Source of the DNA: Amycolatopsis acidiphila
GTDB taxonomy: Bacteria > Actinomycetota > Actinomycetes > Mycobacteriales > Pseudonocardiaceae
Reading direction: 5' to 3'
Assembly (NCBI RefSeq): GCF_021391495.1
Contig: NZ_CP090063.1
Location: forward strand, 5,766,001-5,830,000
Length of the DNA: 64,000 bases
Shown here one piece after another: positions 20,550-29,675 of this stretch. The first letter of the stretch is position 1; the number at the start of each line of letters is the position of its first letter. Both the position numbers and the translations under genes were made by a program. The notes beneath the pieces were generated by a model, which saw only the letters and a list, made by a program, of their open reading frames with translations, had not been told where the DNA came from and ran no database searches.

Positions 20550-21718
20550 GCGAACTGCACGTCAGCGACCAGTTCGACGCCGTCATCGCGCGACTGGAGG
20601 ACATCACCCCGCTGCTGAAGGAGCACGCCGAGAAGGGCGAGGAGCTGGGCCGGCTCACCGACGAGGTCGCCCAGGCACTGCGCGACAGCGGCGCGCTCAA
20701 GGTCGGCATCCCGCGGGAGCTGGGCGGCTACGAGTTCTCGCCGCGCCAGGTCGTGGAGACGATCGCCAAGATCACCTACGCCGACGCCTCCGCCGGCTGG
20801 TCGTTCATGGCCGTGCAGATGGTCACCGGCACCACCGCGGCTTACCTCGGGCCGGAGGCCGTCGCCGACCTGTTCCCCGACGTCGAGCACGACCGGTACG
20901 CGACGATGGCGGGGCAGGGCACGCGGCTGGGCAAGGCGGTGCGCACCAAAGGCGGTTACCGGATCAGCGGGCAGTGGAGCTTCGCTTCGGGCATCGCGAT
21001 GTCGAGCCACATCCACACCGCGGCGTTCTGCGAGGAGACCGGCGAGGCGCTGGTGTTCACGTTGCCGAAAGAACAGGCGACGCTGGTCGACAACTGGGAC
21101 GTGATGGGCCTTCGGGCGACCAGCAGCATCGACTACCACTGCGAGGACCTGTTCGTGCCGGAGTCGCACGTCTACGTGGTGTCCACAATGGACGCACGCA
21201 ACGGCGGCGCGATCTACCGGATGGGGCTGGCCAACATGGCCGGGGTCTGCCACACCGGCTGGGCGCTGGGCGTCGGGCACCGGCTGCTCGACGAGCTGAA
21301 GGTGCTGGTGGCGAAGAAGACCGGTACCCCGGGCGCGACCGTCGACACCGGGCAGTTCTACGCCGAGTACGCCCAGGCGGAGGCGAAGCTGCGGGCGGCG
21401 GCCGCGTGGGCGAGGGAGGTGTGGGCGGACAACGAGGAGACCCTCGGCCGCGGCGAGCTGCTGTCGACGGAGCAGGAGACGCTGACCCGCCTGATGCTCA
21501 ACAACACCACGTGGTCGGTGCACGCGATCGGGCAGACGGTCTACAAGTGGGCCGGCACGGCGGCGCTGCGCCGCGGGGACCTGCAACGGTTCTTCCGCGA
21601 CCTGCACGCCGGCACGCAGCACGTCACGTCAGGCCCCGTGGTGCTGCAGAACTGCGGCAAGTGGCTGGCGGGGCTGGCGCCGGAGGCGCGGTGGGTGTTC
21701 TTGGAGCTGCGGGGCTGA
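20546..21718 (+). CDS. Acyl-CoA-dehydrogenase-fold flavin monooxygenase (HsaA/group D type)
   Basis: 390 aa. Layout of the HsaA/HpaB-like oxygenase component: N-terminal helical domain (LKEHAEKGEELGRLTDEVAQAL), middle beta domain (RISGQWSFASGI, WDVMGLRATSSIDYHCEDLFVPE), C-terminal helical bundle. Such enzymes use FMNH2 from a separate reductase to hydroxylate phenols; no reductase gene adjoins. GGAG five bases before the ATG, which overlaps the hydrolase stop (ATGA). Together with the dioxygenase, a hydroxylation then ring-cleavage route is likely. Confidence 0.8.
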   Translation: MSELHVSDQFDAVIARLEDITPLLKEHAEKGEELGRLTDEVAQALRDSGALKVGIPRELGGYEFSPRQVVETIAKITYADASAGWSFMAVQMVTGTTAAYLGPEAVADLFPDVEHDRYATMAGQGTRLGKAVRTKGGYRISGQWSFASGIAMSSHIHTAAFCEETGEALVFTLPKEQATLVDNWDVMGLRATSSIDYHCEDLFVPESHVYVVSTMDARNGGAIYRMGLANMAGVCHTGWALGVGHRLLDELKVLVAKKTGTPGATVDTGQFYAEYAQAEAKLRAAAAWAREVWADNEETLGRGELLSTEQETLTRLMLNNTTWSVHAIGQTVYKWAGTAALRRGDLQRFFRDLHAGTQHVTSGPVVLQNCGKWLAGLAPEARWVFLELRG

Positions 21719-21727
21719 GGGCCCGCG

Positions 21728-22564
21728 TCACGCGCCGCGGTAGCGGGACGCCGCCTTCGCCGGGTCGGAGCCGGAGCGGATGGCGTGCTCGGCCGCGGTC
21801 AACTGCTCCAGCGTGGCCGGGTCGTCGAGGCCGGGGACGCACACGACCTCCCCGGTGCCGAGCGCCGACACCGACGCCAGCACGACGTCCTCCGCCGGCA
21901 TACCGTGCTCGCCCCGCTGCTCCGCCTCGGCCGCGACGGACTCCAGCCCGGTCGTGAAATGGAACTCCGTCGCTGTCAGGCCGGGGCACAGCACCTGGAC
22001 GGTCACGTCCGTGTCCGGCCCGAGCTCCGCCGCCAGGGTCCTGGTGAAGGTCACCAGATAGCCCTTCGTCCCCGCGTACGTCACGCGCTGTGGCAGCGGG
22101 CCGGGCGCCATGCTGCCGGCGAACGCGAGCAGCGACGCGACGTTCACGATCGCGCCGCGCCCGCGGGCCCGCATGCCCGGGAGTGCGGCCCGCGCGAGAA
22201 CGGTCGGCGCGGTCACGTTGACGCTCAGCACGCGTTGCAGCAGCTCGGGGTCGGTCTCGTCGAAGGGGCCGTACCCGTTGATGCCGGCGTTGTTGACCAG
22301 GAGCGCGACGTCGTCCCGCCCGACGCGCTCCGCGACGCGAGCCAGGTCCACGTCATGGGCCAGGTCCGCCGAAAGGGTCTCGACGGCGACGCCCGCCGAC
22401 TCGCGCAACTGCTCGGCCAGCGCCTCCAGCCGCTGGCCGCGCCGCGCGACCAGCGTCAGGTTCCAGCCCAGCTCGGCCAGCCTGCGCGCGTACTCGGCGC
22501 CGATCCCCGACGAAGCGCCCGTGACCACCGCCGTCGCTCCGGCGACGTGCACATCGAAACCCAT
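21728..22564 (-). CDS. Short-chain dehydrogenase/reductase
   Basis: 278 aa classical SDR: TGASSGIG cofactor motif, NNAG, catalytic YAGTK (RVTYAGTKGYLV) and Ser in NVASLLAF. The family resembles DltE/DHRS-type oxidoreductases; the substrate is not apparent. It converges on the flavoprotein gene with only 9 bp between the stops, so the two transcripts face each other. Start: ATG with AGGGG upstream. Confidence 0.83.
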   Translation of the reverse strand: MGFDVHVAGATAVVTGASSGIGAEYARRLAELGWNLTLVARRGQRLEALAEQLRESAGVAVETLSADLAHDVDLARVAERVGRDDVALLVNNAGINGYGPFDETDPELLQRVLSVNVTAPTVLARAALPGMRARGRGAIVNVASLLAFAGSMAPGPLPQRVTYAGTKGYLVTFTRTLAAELGPDTDVTVQVLCPGLTATEFHFTTGLESVAAEAEQRGEHGMPAEDVVLASVSALGTGEVVCVPGLDDPATLEQLTAAEHAIRSGSDPAKAASRYRGA

Positions 22565-22597
22565 GCTGCCCCTGTTCCCGCTCCGGGCGGGGCCAAA

Positions 22598-24028
22598 CTA
22601 ACCGTTCCGGCCCTTGCCCTTGCCGCCCTTCTTGCCGTGCTCAACCTTCTCAGCGGGCGGTGGAGCGGCTTCGACCGGGTGCGGTGCGGGCGCCGCCCGG
22701 ACCTCGGTGACGGTGACCGGCGCGGCGGCAGCGGCGGTGCGCTCGCTCGTGACGAGCGTGTCGGCGCCGAGCAGGAGGCCGTCGAGGACGATCCGGTGGG
22801 TCTCGCGGACGGTGGAGCCGTCGGTCAGGGTGAGGGTGAGCCCGGCGGTGACCGTGCCGCCCTCGGCCCGGGGCGCGGTGGTGACGGCCAGCCGCGTGAC
22901 TGTCGCCCAGTACTGCCGGTAGGCGTCCGCGCCCTGGGCCTGCCCCGCCGCGGAAAGCCGTTGCCAGGCGTCGCCGGGCCGGGCGGGCAGCAGTGCGTAG
23001 TAGTCCGCCACGGCCTTTTCCAGCTGTGCCGCGGAAGGCGCGCTCGCGACGACGGCCGGTGGCGGCGACGGGGGCGTGCCGACGGCCGGTTTGTCCACGA
23101 GGACGTAGGCGAGCACGGCCAGGGCGGCGAGGCCGGCCGCGATGCTCGCGAGCAGCCGGTGCCGTGGCCGGGGAAGCCGTGCGGTGAGGGGGAAGGCGCG
23201 ACAGTCCACGATGGCGCGCAACGCATCGCACGCCTCCTCCGCGCTCGGCCGGTCGGCCGGGGTGCGGGCCAGCATCGCGGTCAGCACCGGCGTGAGCGGT
23301 CCCGCTTGCGACGGCGGCCGCATCTCCCCGGCGGCGATGCGATACAGGACGGCGTAAGGGTTTTCCAGGTCGCGGCCGAACGGCGTGACCCCCTCGACCG
23401 CGGTGTAGAGGGTCGCGCCGAGCGAGTAGACGTCGGACTTGGGCACCGGGCGGCGCCCGTGCACGGTCTCCGGTGGCAGATACGCGGGCGTGCCCGCGAC
23501 GACCCCGGTGGCGGTGATCGTGGCGTCCCCGGCCGCGTGCGCGATACCGAAGTCGGTGATCTTCGCGCCGTCCTCGGCGAGCAGGATGTTGCCGGGCTTG
23601 ATGTCCCGGTGCACGACGCCCGCGGCGTGCGCGGCGGCCAGCGCGGCGGCGATCTGCGCGCCGATCGCGGCGACCTCCCCGACGGGCAGCGGACCGCGTT
23701 CGAGCAGCACCTCGGCGAGGCTTGTCGACGGCAGGTACTCCATCACCAGCACGGGCAGCCCGCCGTCCTCGACGACGTCGAACACCGCGACCGCGTGCGG
23801 ATGCTGCAACCGCGCGGCGATGCGGCCCTCCCGCAGGACACGATCGCGCACGTCGCTGTCGAGCTGGGTACCGACGGACGGCAGAACCCGTTTCACGGCA
23901 ACGCGGCGTTCCAGCCGCTCGTCGAAGGCGCGCCAGACCGAGCCCATGGCGCCCGCGCCGAGCTCCTGCAACAGCCGGTACCGGCCTGCGATGAGTTCGC
24001 CCACGGCGGCTGACCGCGCGGTAGTCAC
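22598..24028 (-). CDS. Membrane Ser/Thr protein kinase (Pkn type)
   Basis: 476 aa. Kinase domain ~15-280: glycine loop LGAGAMGSVWRA, VAVKR lysine, catalytic VVHRDIKPGNILL, DFGIAHA, and GTPAYLPPE activation segment. One membrane helix follows at ~298-315 (LLASIAAGLAALAVLAYVLV), then a ~150-aa extracellular domain ending in a Lys/Gly-rich tail. The extracellular part (ADYYALLPARPGDAWQRL...YRQYW) resembles that of the kinase at the right edge, so the two are paralogues. Start GTG; a TACCCT box (24046-24041, minus) lies 12 bp upstream, giving a very short leader. Confidence 0.88.
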   Translation of the reverse strand: MTTARSAAVGELIAGRYRLLQELGAGAMGSVWRAFDERLERRVAVKRVLPSVGTQLDSDVRDRVLREGRIAARLQHPHAVAVFDVVEDGGLPVLVMEYLPSTSLAEVLLERGPLPVGEVAAIGAQIAAALAAAHAAGVVHRDIKPGNILLAEDGAKITDFGIAHAAGDATITATGVVAGTPAYLPPETVHGRRPVPKSDVYSLGATLYTAVEGVTPFGRDLENPYAVLYRIAAGEMRPPSQAGPLTPVLTAMLARTPADRPSAEEACDALRAIVDCRAFPLTARLPRPRHRLLASIAAGLAALAVLAYVLVDKPAVGTPPSPPPAVVASAPSAAQLEKAVADYYALLPARPGDAWQRLSAAGQAQGADAYRQYWATVTRLAVTTAPRAEGGTVTAGLTLTLTDGSTVRETHRIVLDGLLLGADTLVTSERTAAAAAPVTVTEVRAAPAPHPVEAAPPPAEKVEHGKKGGKGKGRNG

Positions 24029-24040
24029 TCAATCAGGTTA

Positions 24041-24046
24041 AGGGTA
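24041..24046 (-). promoter_or_regulatory. Candidate -10 box for the Ser/Thr kinase
   Basis: TACCCT on the minus strand, 12 bp before the GTG start; transcription would begin a few bases before the start codon. No clear -35. Confidence 0.35.
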
Positions 24047-24071
24047 GCCGGATGGGCGCGCAGGGCGACGA

Positions 24072-26000
24072 TCAGCGGGACGAGCGCAGGTTCTCCACCT
24101 CGACCGGTTCGATGCCTTCCCCGGCGGGCAGCTCGAAGCCGAGGATCTGGCTGTAGAAGCTCAGTTCGGCCTCCAGCGCGCGCCGGATGTTCTCCGCGCG
24201 CCGGAACCCGTGCTGCTCACCCTCGAACAGCAGGTACGCCACGGGCAACTGCCGCGACCGCAACGCGTCGACGATCAGCTCGGACTGGTTCGGCGGCACC
24301 ACCGGGTCGTCCGCGCCCTGCAGCACCAGCAATGGCCGCCCGAACTCGGCGGCGCGATGGATCGGCGACCGCGCCACGTAGACCTCGCGCGCCTGCGGGT
24401 ACGGCCCGATCAGCCGGTCCAGGTAGCGGCTCTCGAACTTGTGCGTGTCCGCCGCCAGCACCTCCAGGTCCGCGATGCCGAACATGTCGGTGCCCGCCGC
24501 GAACGGAGTGTCCGGCCGCGCCAGCGCGGCCAAAGTCGTGTAGCCACCGGCGGAACCGCCGCGGATCAGCAGTTTCCCGCCGTCCGCGCGGCCCTGCGCG
24601 GCCAGCCACCGCGCGGCGGCGAGGCAGTCGGCCACGTCGACCACGCCCCACTCGCCCAGCAGCTGCTCGCGGTAGGCGCGGCCGAAACCGGCGGAGCCGC
24701 CGTAGTTGACGTCCACCACCGCGAACCCGCGGCTGGTCCAGAACTGCACGCCGAGCGAGAGCACAGGCACCGCGCTCGCGGTGGGGCCGCCGTGGATCAT
24801 CACGATCAGCGGCGGCCGGGTGCCTTCGGGTCCCGCGAACTCCGGGTTCGCGGGCGGGTAGAACAACGCGTGCGCGGTCCGGTCGCCCGAGGGGAACGAG
24901 ATCGCCTCCGGCACCGACACGTACGCCGGGTCCAGTCCCGTCCGGCGGGGCGCCCGGATCGTCCGCACCGCACCGTCGGCCGACACCCGGTACACGCCCG
25001 GCTCCTCGGTCGGCGTGCCGGCGATCAGCACCACCTCGCCGCCCGCGGGCCGGAGCGCGGCGACCGCCGAGAACGGGAGGTCCAGCGGGGTCACGGCATC
25101 GCCGGGCGCGGCGATCGCGAGCCTGTCGTACCCGTCCGACCAGCGGGCGAACACGACCCGCCCGTCCGGCAGCGGCACGTAGCGCTGGGTGCCCAGCTGC
25201 CAGCCCGGCACCCCGATCTCGGCGTCGAGCACGATCACCGGCTCTACGCCGCCGCCCGGCGACCAGCGGTAGAGGTTCCACCAGCCGGTGCGGTCGGAGA
25301 GGAAGTACAGGCTTCCGCCGGGCTGCCACTGCGGTTGCGAGACCGACTCACCCGGCCCGCCCGCGACGACGGTCTCCTCGCCGGTGGCGAGCTCCCGCAC
25401 GGTCAGGACGGTGTCGTCCCAGGGCATCGACGGGTGGTTCCAGGAGATCCACGCCAGTCTGGCGTCGTCGGCGGAAAGCCTTGGCGCGGCGACGAAATCC
25501 GGTCCGGTGACGAGCACCTCCGGCTCGCCGGGGCCGCTCGCGGCGAGGCGCACGACCTCGTTGCGCACCTCCGAACCCGAGTGCCGTTCCCGCACCGCCA
25601 CGAGGAAAGTCCCGTCCGCGCTCAGGTCGCCGTCGGCGAACCGGTCGCCACGGGCCACCGCGGGCTCCGGGGTCAGCGGCTCGGCCACCCCGGACTCCAG
25701 CCGGTACAGCCGCTGGTCGGCCCAGTTGGCGAACCAGATCACGCCGTCGCGCAGCCACCAGTCGCCGCCGCCGTACTCGTGCACGGAGGTCCGCGCGTCG
25801 AAGCCGTCGGGCAGCAGCTCGGTGAGCGTGCCGTCGGGCCCGCAGCGGACCAGCTGGCAGCGGCCGCCCTCGGCGGGCCTGCGTTCGGACCACACGACCG
25901 CGGCCCCGTCGGCCCGGACGTCGGAAATGCCGACCGCGGCCGTGATGACCAGCTCGGCGGTGACAGGGGTGGACCAGGACCCGAACGCGGAGATCAGCAC
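24072..26000 (-). CDS. S9-family prolyl-oligopeptidase-like peptidase
   Basis: 642 aa. N-terminal ~370 residues form a beta-propeller; the C-terminal alpha/beta-hydrolase domain has Ser483 in GGSAGGY, Asp564/565 (GADDPVVP) and His597 (EGEQHGF). It resembles acylaminoacyl/dipeptidyl peptidases that cut short peptides in the cytoplasm; there is no signal peptide. The GTG start lies six bases after a TAGCGT -10-like box, so it is probably leaderless. The subtilase terminator hairpin lies immediately upstream. Confidence 0.85.
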   Translation of the reverse strand: MLISAFGSWSTPVTAELVITAAVGISDVRADGAAVVWSERRPAEGGRCQLVRCGPDGTLTELLPDGFDARTSVHEYGGGDWWLRDGVIWFANWADQRLYRLESGVAEPLTPEPAVARGDRFADGDLSADGTFLVAVRERHSGSEVRNEVVRLAASGPGEPEVLVTGPDFVAAPRLSADDARLAWISWNHPSMPWDDTVLTVRELATGEETVVAGGPGESVSQPQWQPGGSLYFLSDRTGWWNLYRWSPGGGVEPVIVLDAEIGVPGWQLGTQRYVPLPDGRVVFARWSDGYDRLAIAAPGDAVTPLDLPFSAVAALRPAGGEVVLIAGTPTEEPGVYRVSADGAVRTIRAPRRTGLDPAYVSVPEAISFPSGDRTAHALFYPPANPEFAGPEGTRPPLIVMIHGGPTASAVPVLSLGVQFWTSRGFAVVDVNYGGSAGFGRAYREQLLGEWGVVDVADCLAAARWLAAQGRADGGKLLIRGGSAGGYTTLAALARPDTPFAAGTDMFGIADLEVLAADTHKFESRYLDRLIGPYPQAREVYVARSPIHRAAEFGRPLLVLQGADDPVVPPNQSELIVDALRSRQLPVAYLLFEGEQHGFRRAENIRRALEAELSFYSQILGFELPAGEGIEPVEVENLRSSR

Positions 26001-26006
26001 GGAACC

Positions 26007-26012
26007 ACGCTA
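26007..26012 (-). promoter_or_regulatory. Candidate -10 box of a leaderless gene
   Basis: TAGCGT on the minus strand ends six bases before the GTG start at 26000 of the S9 peptidase, next to the preceding terminator hairpin. Confidence 0.4.
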
Positions 26013-26013
26013 C

Positions 26014-26047
26014 GGGACCACCTCCGGGTCGCCCCGGAGGTGGTCCC
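26014..26047 (-). terminator. Intrinsic terminator of the secreted protease gene
   Basis: Perfect 14-bp inverted repeat (26014-26027 with 26034-26047, arm GGGACCACCTCCGG) and a 6-nt loop, beginning 7 bp after the protease stop codon on the minus strand. One of the strongest hairpins in the window. Confidence 0.8.
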
Positions 26048-26053
26048 GGCCGA

Positions 26054-29000
26054 TCAGCCGATCTTGTACGAGTACGGCAGCGTGGCGATGACCTCGCCCG
26101 TGCCCACCTGCGGCAGACCGGTCACGCCGGTCGGCAGCGTCGGCACGGTCACCAGGTTCAGGTGACCGGACACGGTGCTGTTGCGCGGGCCGCCCGGGGT
26201 GATGGTCACGTTCACCGTCACCGTCTGCCCCGGCGCGACGATCAGCGGGGTGCCGCCCGTCCCCGCCGGGTCGACCGCCTGGTCGAACGGGTCGCCGGTG
26301 GACGACGTCACCGACTGGTCGAAGCCCGCCGTCACCATCGACGCCGTGTAGCTCGCGTGCCCGGCGGGCGCGCCCGCCGGGCCGAACGGGCCGAGCTCCT
26401 GCACGTCGGCGAACCAGATGCCCTTGCTGACGTACCCCTTCTTCTCCCCGATCGTCGCGACCGAGACGGTGCTGCCCGACTGCGCCTTCTTCAGGTCACC
26501 GAACACGTCGATGCCCGCGGCCGAGCCCTGCAGCTCCACCTGTGCCGGCACGGTCGAGGAGGTGGCCACCGTCAGCTTGCCGGTGTCCGGCGGCACCACG
26601 TAGACCGGCGCGTCACTGCTGACCTCGGGCAGCGTGACCTCCGTCGAACCCTGCAGCGGAACCGGTTGCAGCGTCTGGTTCCCGTTCGTGCGCGGGTCCA
26701 CGCCGATCGCGATCGGCTCCACACCCGGGTTGTGCACGGTGACCGGCACGGTCACGGGCTTGCCGGCCGGCAGCTTCCCGCCCGAGGGCAGGCCCTTCGC
26801 CGACACCGCGACCTGGTCGAAGCCCACCGTGCCGGTGAACGGCTGCTCGAGCTGCTTGCCGGTGACCGGGTTCTGCACCACGAGCACCAGGTGCCAGCGG
26901 CCCGGCAACGGGTTCGCGTCGAGCAGCTGCAGCCCCTTGCCCTGCGAGACGCTCGTCTGCGTCGCGAGGTACACGTTGCTGTTGACGTCGGCCAGCTCGC
27001 CGTTCGGGTCGACCAGCACCCCGTCCATGATGGTGCCCGGGTCCTGCAGGTTCACCGCGACGTCGAGGTCCTTCTTGCCCTTGGGCACGTCGAACTCGTA
27101 GCTGAACGTCTGCGCCGGCGACACCGCCCGCGCGTTGCCGCCCGTGATCGTGCCGCCGAACTGCCCGCTGCCGTTCTTCGTGGGGATCAGCGCGCGCAGG
27201 ATCGCCGACAGCGTGGTCTGGTGCCCGTCGGAGCTGCCGAAGGTCACCGAGTAGTCCGCGTCCCCGCCCGAGGCCGGGGTCTGCAGCGCGATCTTCACGG
27301 GCTTGGACTGTCCCGGCGCCAGCGTGAGCACCGGCGGGGTCACCTGGCCGTAGGGCACGGCGCGCTGGGTGTCGGCCGCCAGCTGGATGTTCCCGGTGTA
27401 GCCGGAGGGACCGGCCGCCGAGTACAGCACCGCGGTCCAGGTGCCTGCGGCGGGCTGGCGAACGTCCACATTGGCGTAGTTCGCCGTCGCCGCGCCACCC
27501 TGCGGGCGGCTGTTCGCGACGAACGTGCCGTCCGGCCCGAGCAGCGTCAGCCGCACGACCGGGGTGACCGACGTGCCGTTGACCGTCTTCGGGCTGCCCT
27601 GCCAGGCCATCCTCGTCAGCAGGCGCTGCGCCCCGGCAGGCACGCTGAACGTGACCTTCTTGTACGCCCAGTTCGTGCCGTTGTAGTACGGGAACGTCGG
27701 CAGCGTGGTCGAGTCGAACGCGGTCGTCTGCGTCTGCGAGGACAGCGGTGCGAACGTCCGGGTGCCCGCCGAAACGGTCAGCGGCTTGTTCCCCACGTTG
27801 GTGACCTGCACGCTCGCCGTCTGCGTGCTGCCCGGTGCGCCTTCCAGGGTGAGCTGGTCGGTGGACAGCGCGATGTTCGACGAGACACCGGCAGGCGCCC
27901 CGCTCGAGCCCGGCGCGGTCAGCGCCGCCTCGACGGCCGCACGGGCGTCGAGCAGGCCCGAGCCCTGCTCGTCGGCCGGCAGGCCGAGGTCGCGGGTGGT
28001 GCCGGTGATGAGCTGCTTGATCTGCGCCGGCGTGGGCGAGGCGCCCTTGTGCGTGCCGCGGTAGGCCTGGATCACCAGTGCCGCCACACCGGCGGTCAGC
28101 GGGGCCGACTCGCTGGTGCCACCGAAGGACTCGAGGTCGGTCGGCTGCGGGACGGTCTGGAAGTTGCGGCATTCGGCGTAGGCCGGGGCGCAGTCGGCCC
28201 AGTTGCCCTCACCGGGTGCGACCAGGTCGATCGTGCGGCCGTTCTGGGTGATGCCCGAGGACGACAGCGCGGAGATGTTGTCGTTGACCCATTTCCCGTT
28301 GGAGAACGGGAAAGCCGCGTATGTCGTCTGCGCGTACAGCCGGTTGTCCGTGGTCGCGCCGGTGGAGATCACCAGCGGGTCGGTGGCAGGGCTGCCGATG
28401 GTCGAGGTGATGCCCGCGTCGCCGCTGGACGCGGTGACGGTGACGCCCGCGGCGACCGCCTGGTCGTTGAACACCTGGAACAGCTCGCGCGAGCTGGCGT
28501 CCGGGTACTGGTTCAGGCCGAGCGACTCGTTGAGCACGTCGACGTGGTCGACGGTCACCGCGTAGTCGATCGCCTGCAGGATCGCGGAGTTCGTCGCGGT
28601 CGAGCCGAACACGTTGAGCCCCACCAGGCTCGCGCCCGGCGCTACGCCCTTGACGACGATGTTGCAGCCCGGCGGGAGCGGGTGGTTCTCGTTGACGAAC
28701 TTCGACAGGTCGTGCACGACGACACCCTGTGCCGCGATCGACGACGCGTCGCCGAAGGCCTCGGCGCCGGAGTCGGTGGTGTTCGGGCCGTCACCGGAGA
28801 AGTCCTGGTAGTCGGCGAAGACCTTCGAGCCGTCGGGACGGATGAAGTCGGGGTAGTTCGGGTCCATGTTGTCGGCGAGGAACGCGACCTTCACGCCCGA
28901 GCCGTCGGCCAGGTCGGCCGCGCTCTTCGAACCGTCGGTGCTCGCGGCGTGGATCGAGGTCAGCGCCTCGGGCTCCAGCAACGGCTTCGCCGGGTCGGTG

Positions 29001-29461
29001 GGGCAGATCGCGTTCGGCGCCTGCGCGGCGGCCGGCGCGTTCACCTTGGGGGCGGCGCCTTCCGCCGGCTTCGTCGCCGACTCGGGCAGGGTGACCTTGC
29101 TGTCCGGCAGCACCGACGCGACGGCCGGGTCCTGCGCGAGCTGCGTCGCCTGTGCGGCGGTGACCGTGGCCGAGAAAGCGTTTCCCAGCGAGAAGTGCTC
29201 GATCTTGCTCGGGTTGGCGCCGGTGAGCTTGTTCAGCACCGCGTCCTGCGCGGCCGTCGTGCGGTCACGCCTGGTGCCGGACGCCGCCTTGGTCGGCGGC
29301 GCGTCGGCGATCTGGTCGGCGAGCACGACGATCACCGACTCCTGCGCGGAGTCGGCGGCCGTCGCCACCGCGGTCGTGGTCAACTGTGTGGTGCCGGCCA
29401 GCACCAGACCGCCCGCCGCCGCCAAGGCGAACGCGCGCAACGGTCTCGAGGAACGCCGCAT
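26054..29461 (-). CDS. Large secreted serine peptidase, S8-like with sedolisin-like residues
   Basis: 1135 aa. Signal peptide at 1-36 (MRRSSRPLRA then an Ala/Gly-rich core, cut near ATAA-DS) and an I9-like propeptide to ~130. Peptidase domain ~150-515: Asp197 (FLADNMD), Ser450 (FGGTSESAP), and SSGDAG with Asp348 where subtilisins have the oxyanion Asn. No HGTH motif is present; the corresponding stretch is EAFGDASSIA with Glu234 and Asp238 (ExxxD, as in sedolisins). C-terminal ~600 residues are beta-sandwich modules, with no sortase motif seen. Probably extracellular proteolysis. Confidence 0.82.
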   Translation of the reverse strand: MRRSSRPLRAFALAAAGGLVLAGTTQLTTTAVATAADSAQESVIVVLADQIADAPPTKAASGTRRDRTTAAQDAVLNKLTGANPSKIEHFSLGNAFSATVTAAQATQLAQDPAVASVLPDSKVTLPESATKPAEGAAPKVNAPAAAQAPNAICPTDPAKPLLEPEALTSIHAASTDGSKSAADLADGSGVKVAFLADNMDPNYPDFIRPDGSKVFADYQDFSGDGPNTTDSGAEAFGDASSIAAQGVVVHDLSKFVNENHPLPPGCNIVVKGVAPGASLVGLNVFGSTATNSAILQAIDYAVTVDHVDVLNESLGLNQYPDASSRELFQVFNDQAVAAGVTVTASSGDAGITSTIGSPATDPLVISTGATTDNRLYAQTTYAAFPFSNGKWVNDNISALSSSGITQNGRTIDLVAPGEGNWADCAPAYAECRNFQTVPQPTDLESFGGTSESAPLTAGVAALVIQAYRGTHKGASPTPAQIKQLITGTTRDLGLPADEQGSGLLDARAAVEAALTAPGSSGAPAGVSSNIALSTDQLTLEGAPGSTQTASVQVTNVGNKPLTVSAGTRTFAPLSSQTQTTAFDSTTLPTFPYYNGTNWAYKKVTFSVPAGAQRLLTRMAWQGSPKTVNGTSVTPVVRLTLLGPDGTFVANSRPQGGAATANYANVDVRQPAAGTWTAVLYSAAGPSGYTGNIQLAADTQRAVPYGQVTPPVLTLAPGQSKPVKIALQTPASGGDADYSVTFGSSDGHQTTLSAILRALIPTKNGSGQFGGTITGGNARAVSPAQTFSYEFDVPKGKKDLDVAVNLQDPGTIMDGVLVDPNGELADVNSNVYLATQTSVSQGKGLQLLDANPLPGRWHLVLVVQNPVTGKQLEQPFTGTVGFDQVAVSAKGLPSGGKLPAGKPVTVPVTVHNPGVEPIAIGVDPRTNGNQTLQPVPLQGSTEVTLPEVSSDAPVYVVPPDTGKLTVATSSTVPAQVELQGSAAGIDVFGDLKKAQSGSTVSVATIGEKKGYVSKGIWFADVQELGPFGPAGAPAGHASYTASMVTAGFDQSVTSSTGDPFDQAVDPAGTGGTPLIVAPGQTVTVNVTITPGGPRNSTVSGHLNLVTVPTLPTGVTGLPQVGTGEVIATLPYSYKIG

Positions 29462-29645
29462 GAGCAGCTCCCGCTTCCTGTCGTAGTTTCGCGAAACAAC
29501 CGGCCCCGACGAAATCGGGTGCTCCCGACTTCCCTGCGCGCGTGATCATTCCCGCAGAAACGGCGTTCGACAACCGACCTTGGTAGCAAGGAATTCCGGC
29601 AATTGCGACCGTTGGGATTTCCTCATCCTTTTCCGCCGCCGTTTT

Positions 29646-29660
29646 CGGCCGTATCGGCCG
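29646..29660 (-). terminator. Possible hairpin after the P450 gene
   Basis: CGGCCG-TAT-CGGCCG stem-loop 15 bp beyond the P450 stop on the minus strand, followed by AAAA rather than a T tract in the direction of transcription. Weak support. The rest of 29462-29675 (214 bp) should hold the protease promoter, but I see no clear -10/-35 pair. Confidence 0.3.
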
Positions 29661-29675
29661 GCACGGCGCCCGCCC

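Noticed and set aside
26162..29545. Long open frame antisense to the secreted peptidase
   Set aside because: Arg/Gly/Val-rich with no recognisable domain; the minus-strand gene has a signal peptide and peptidase motifs.
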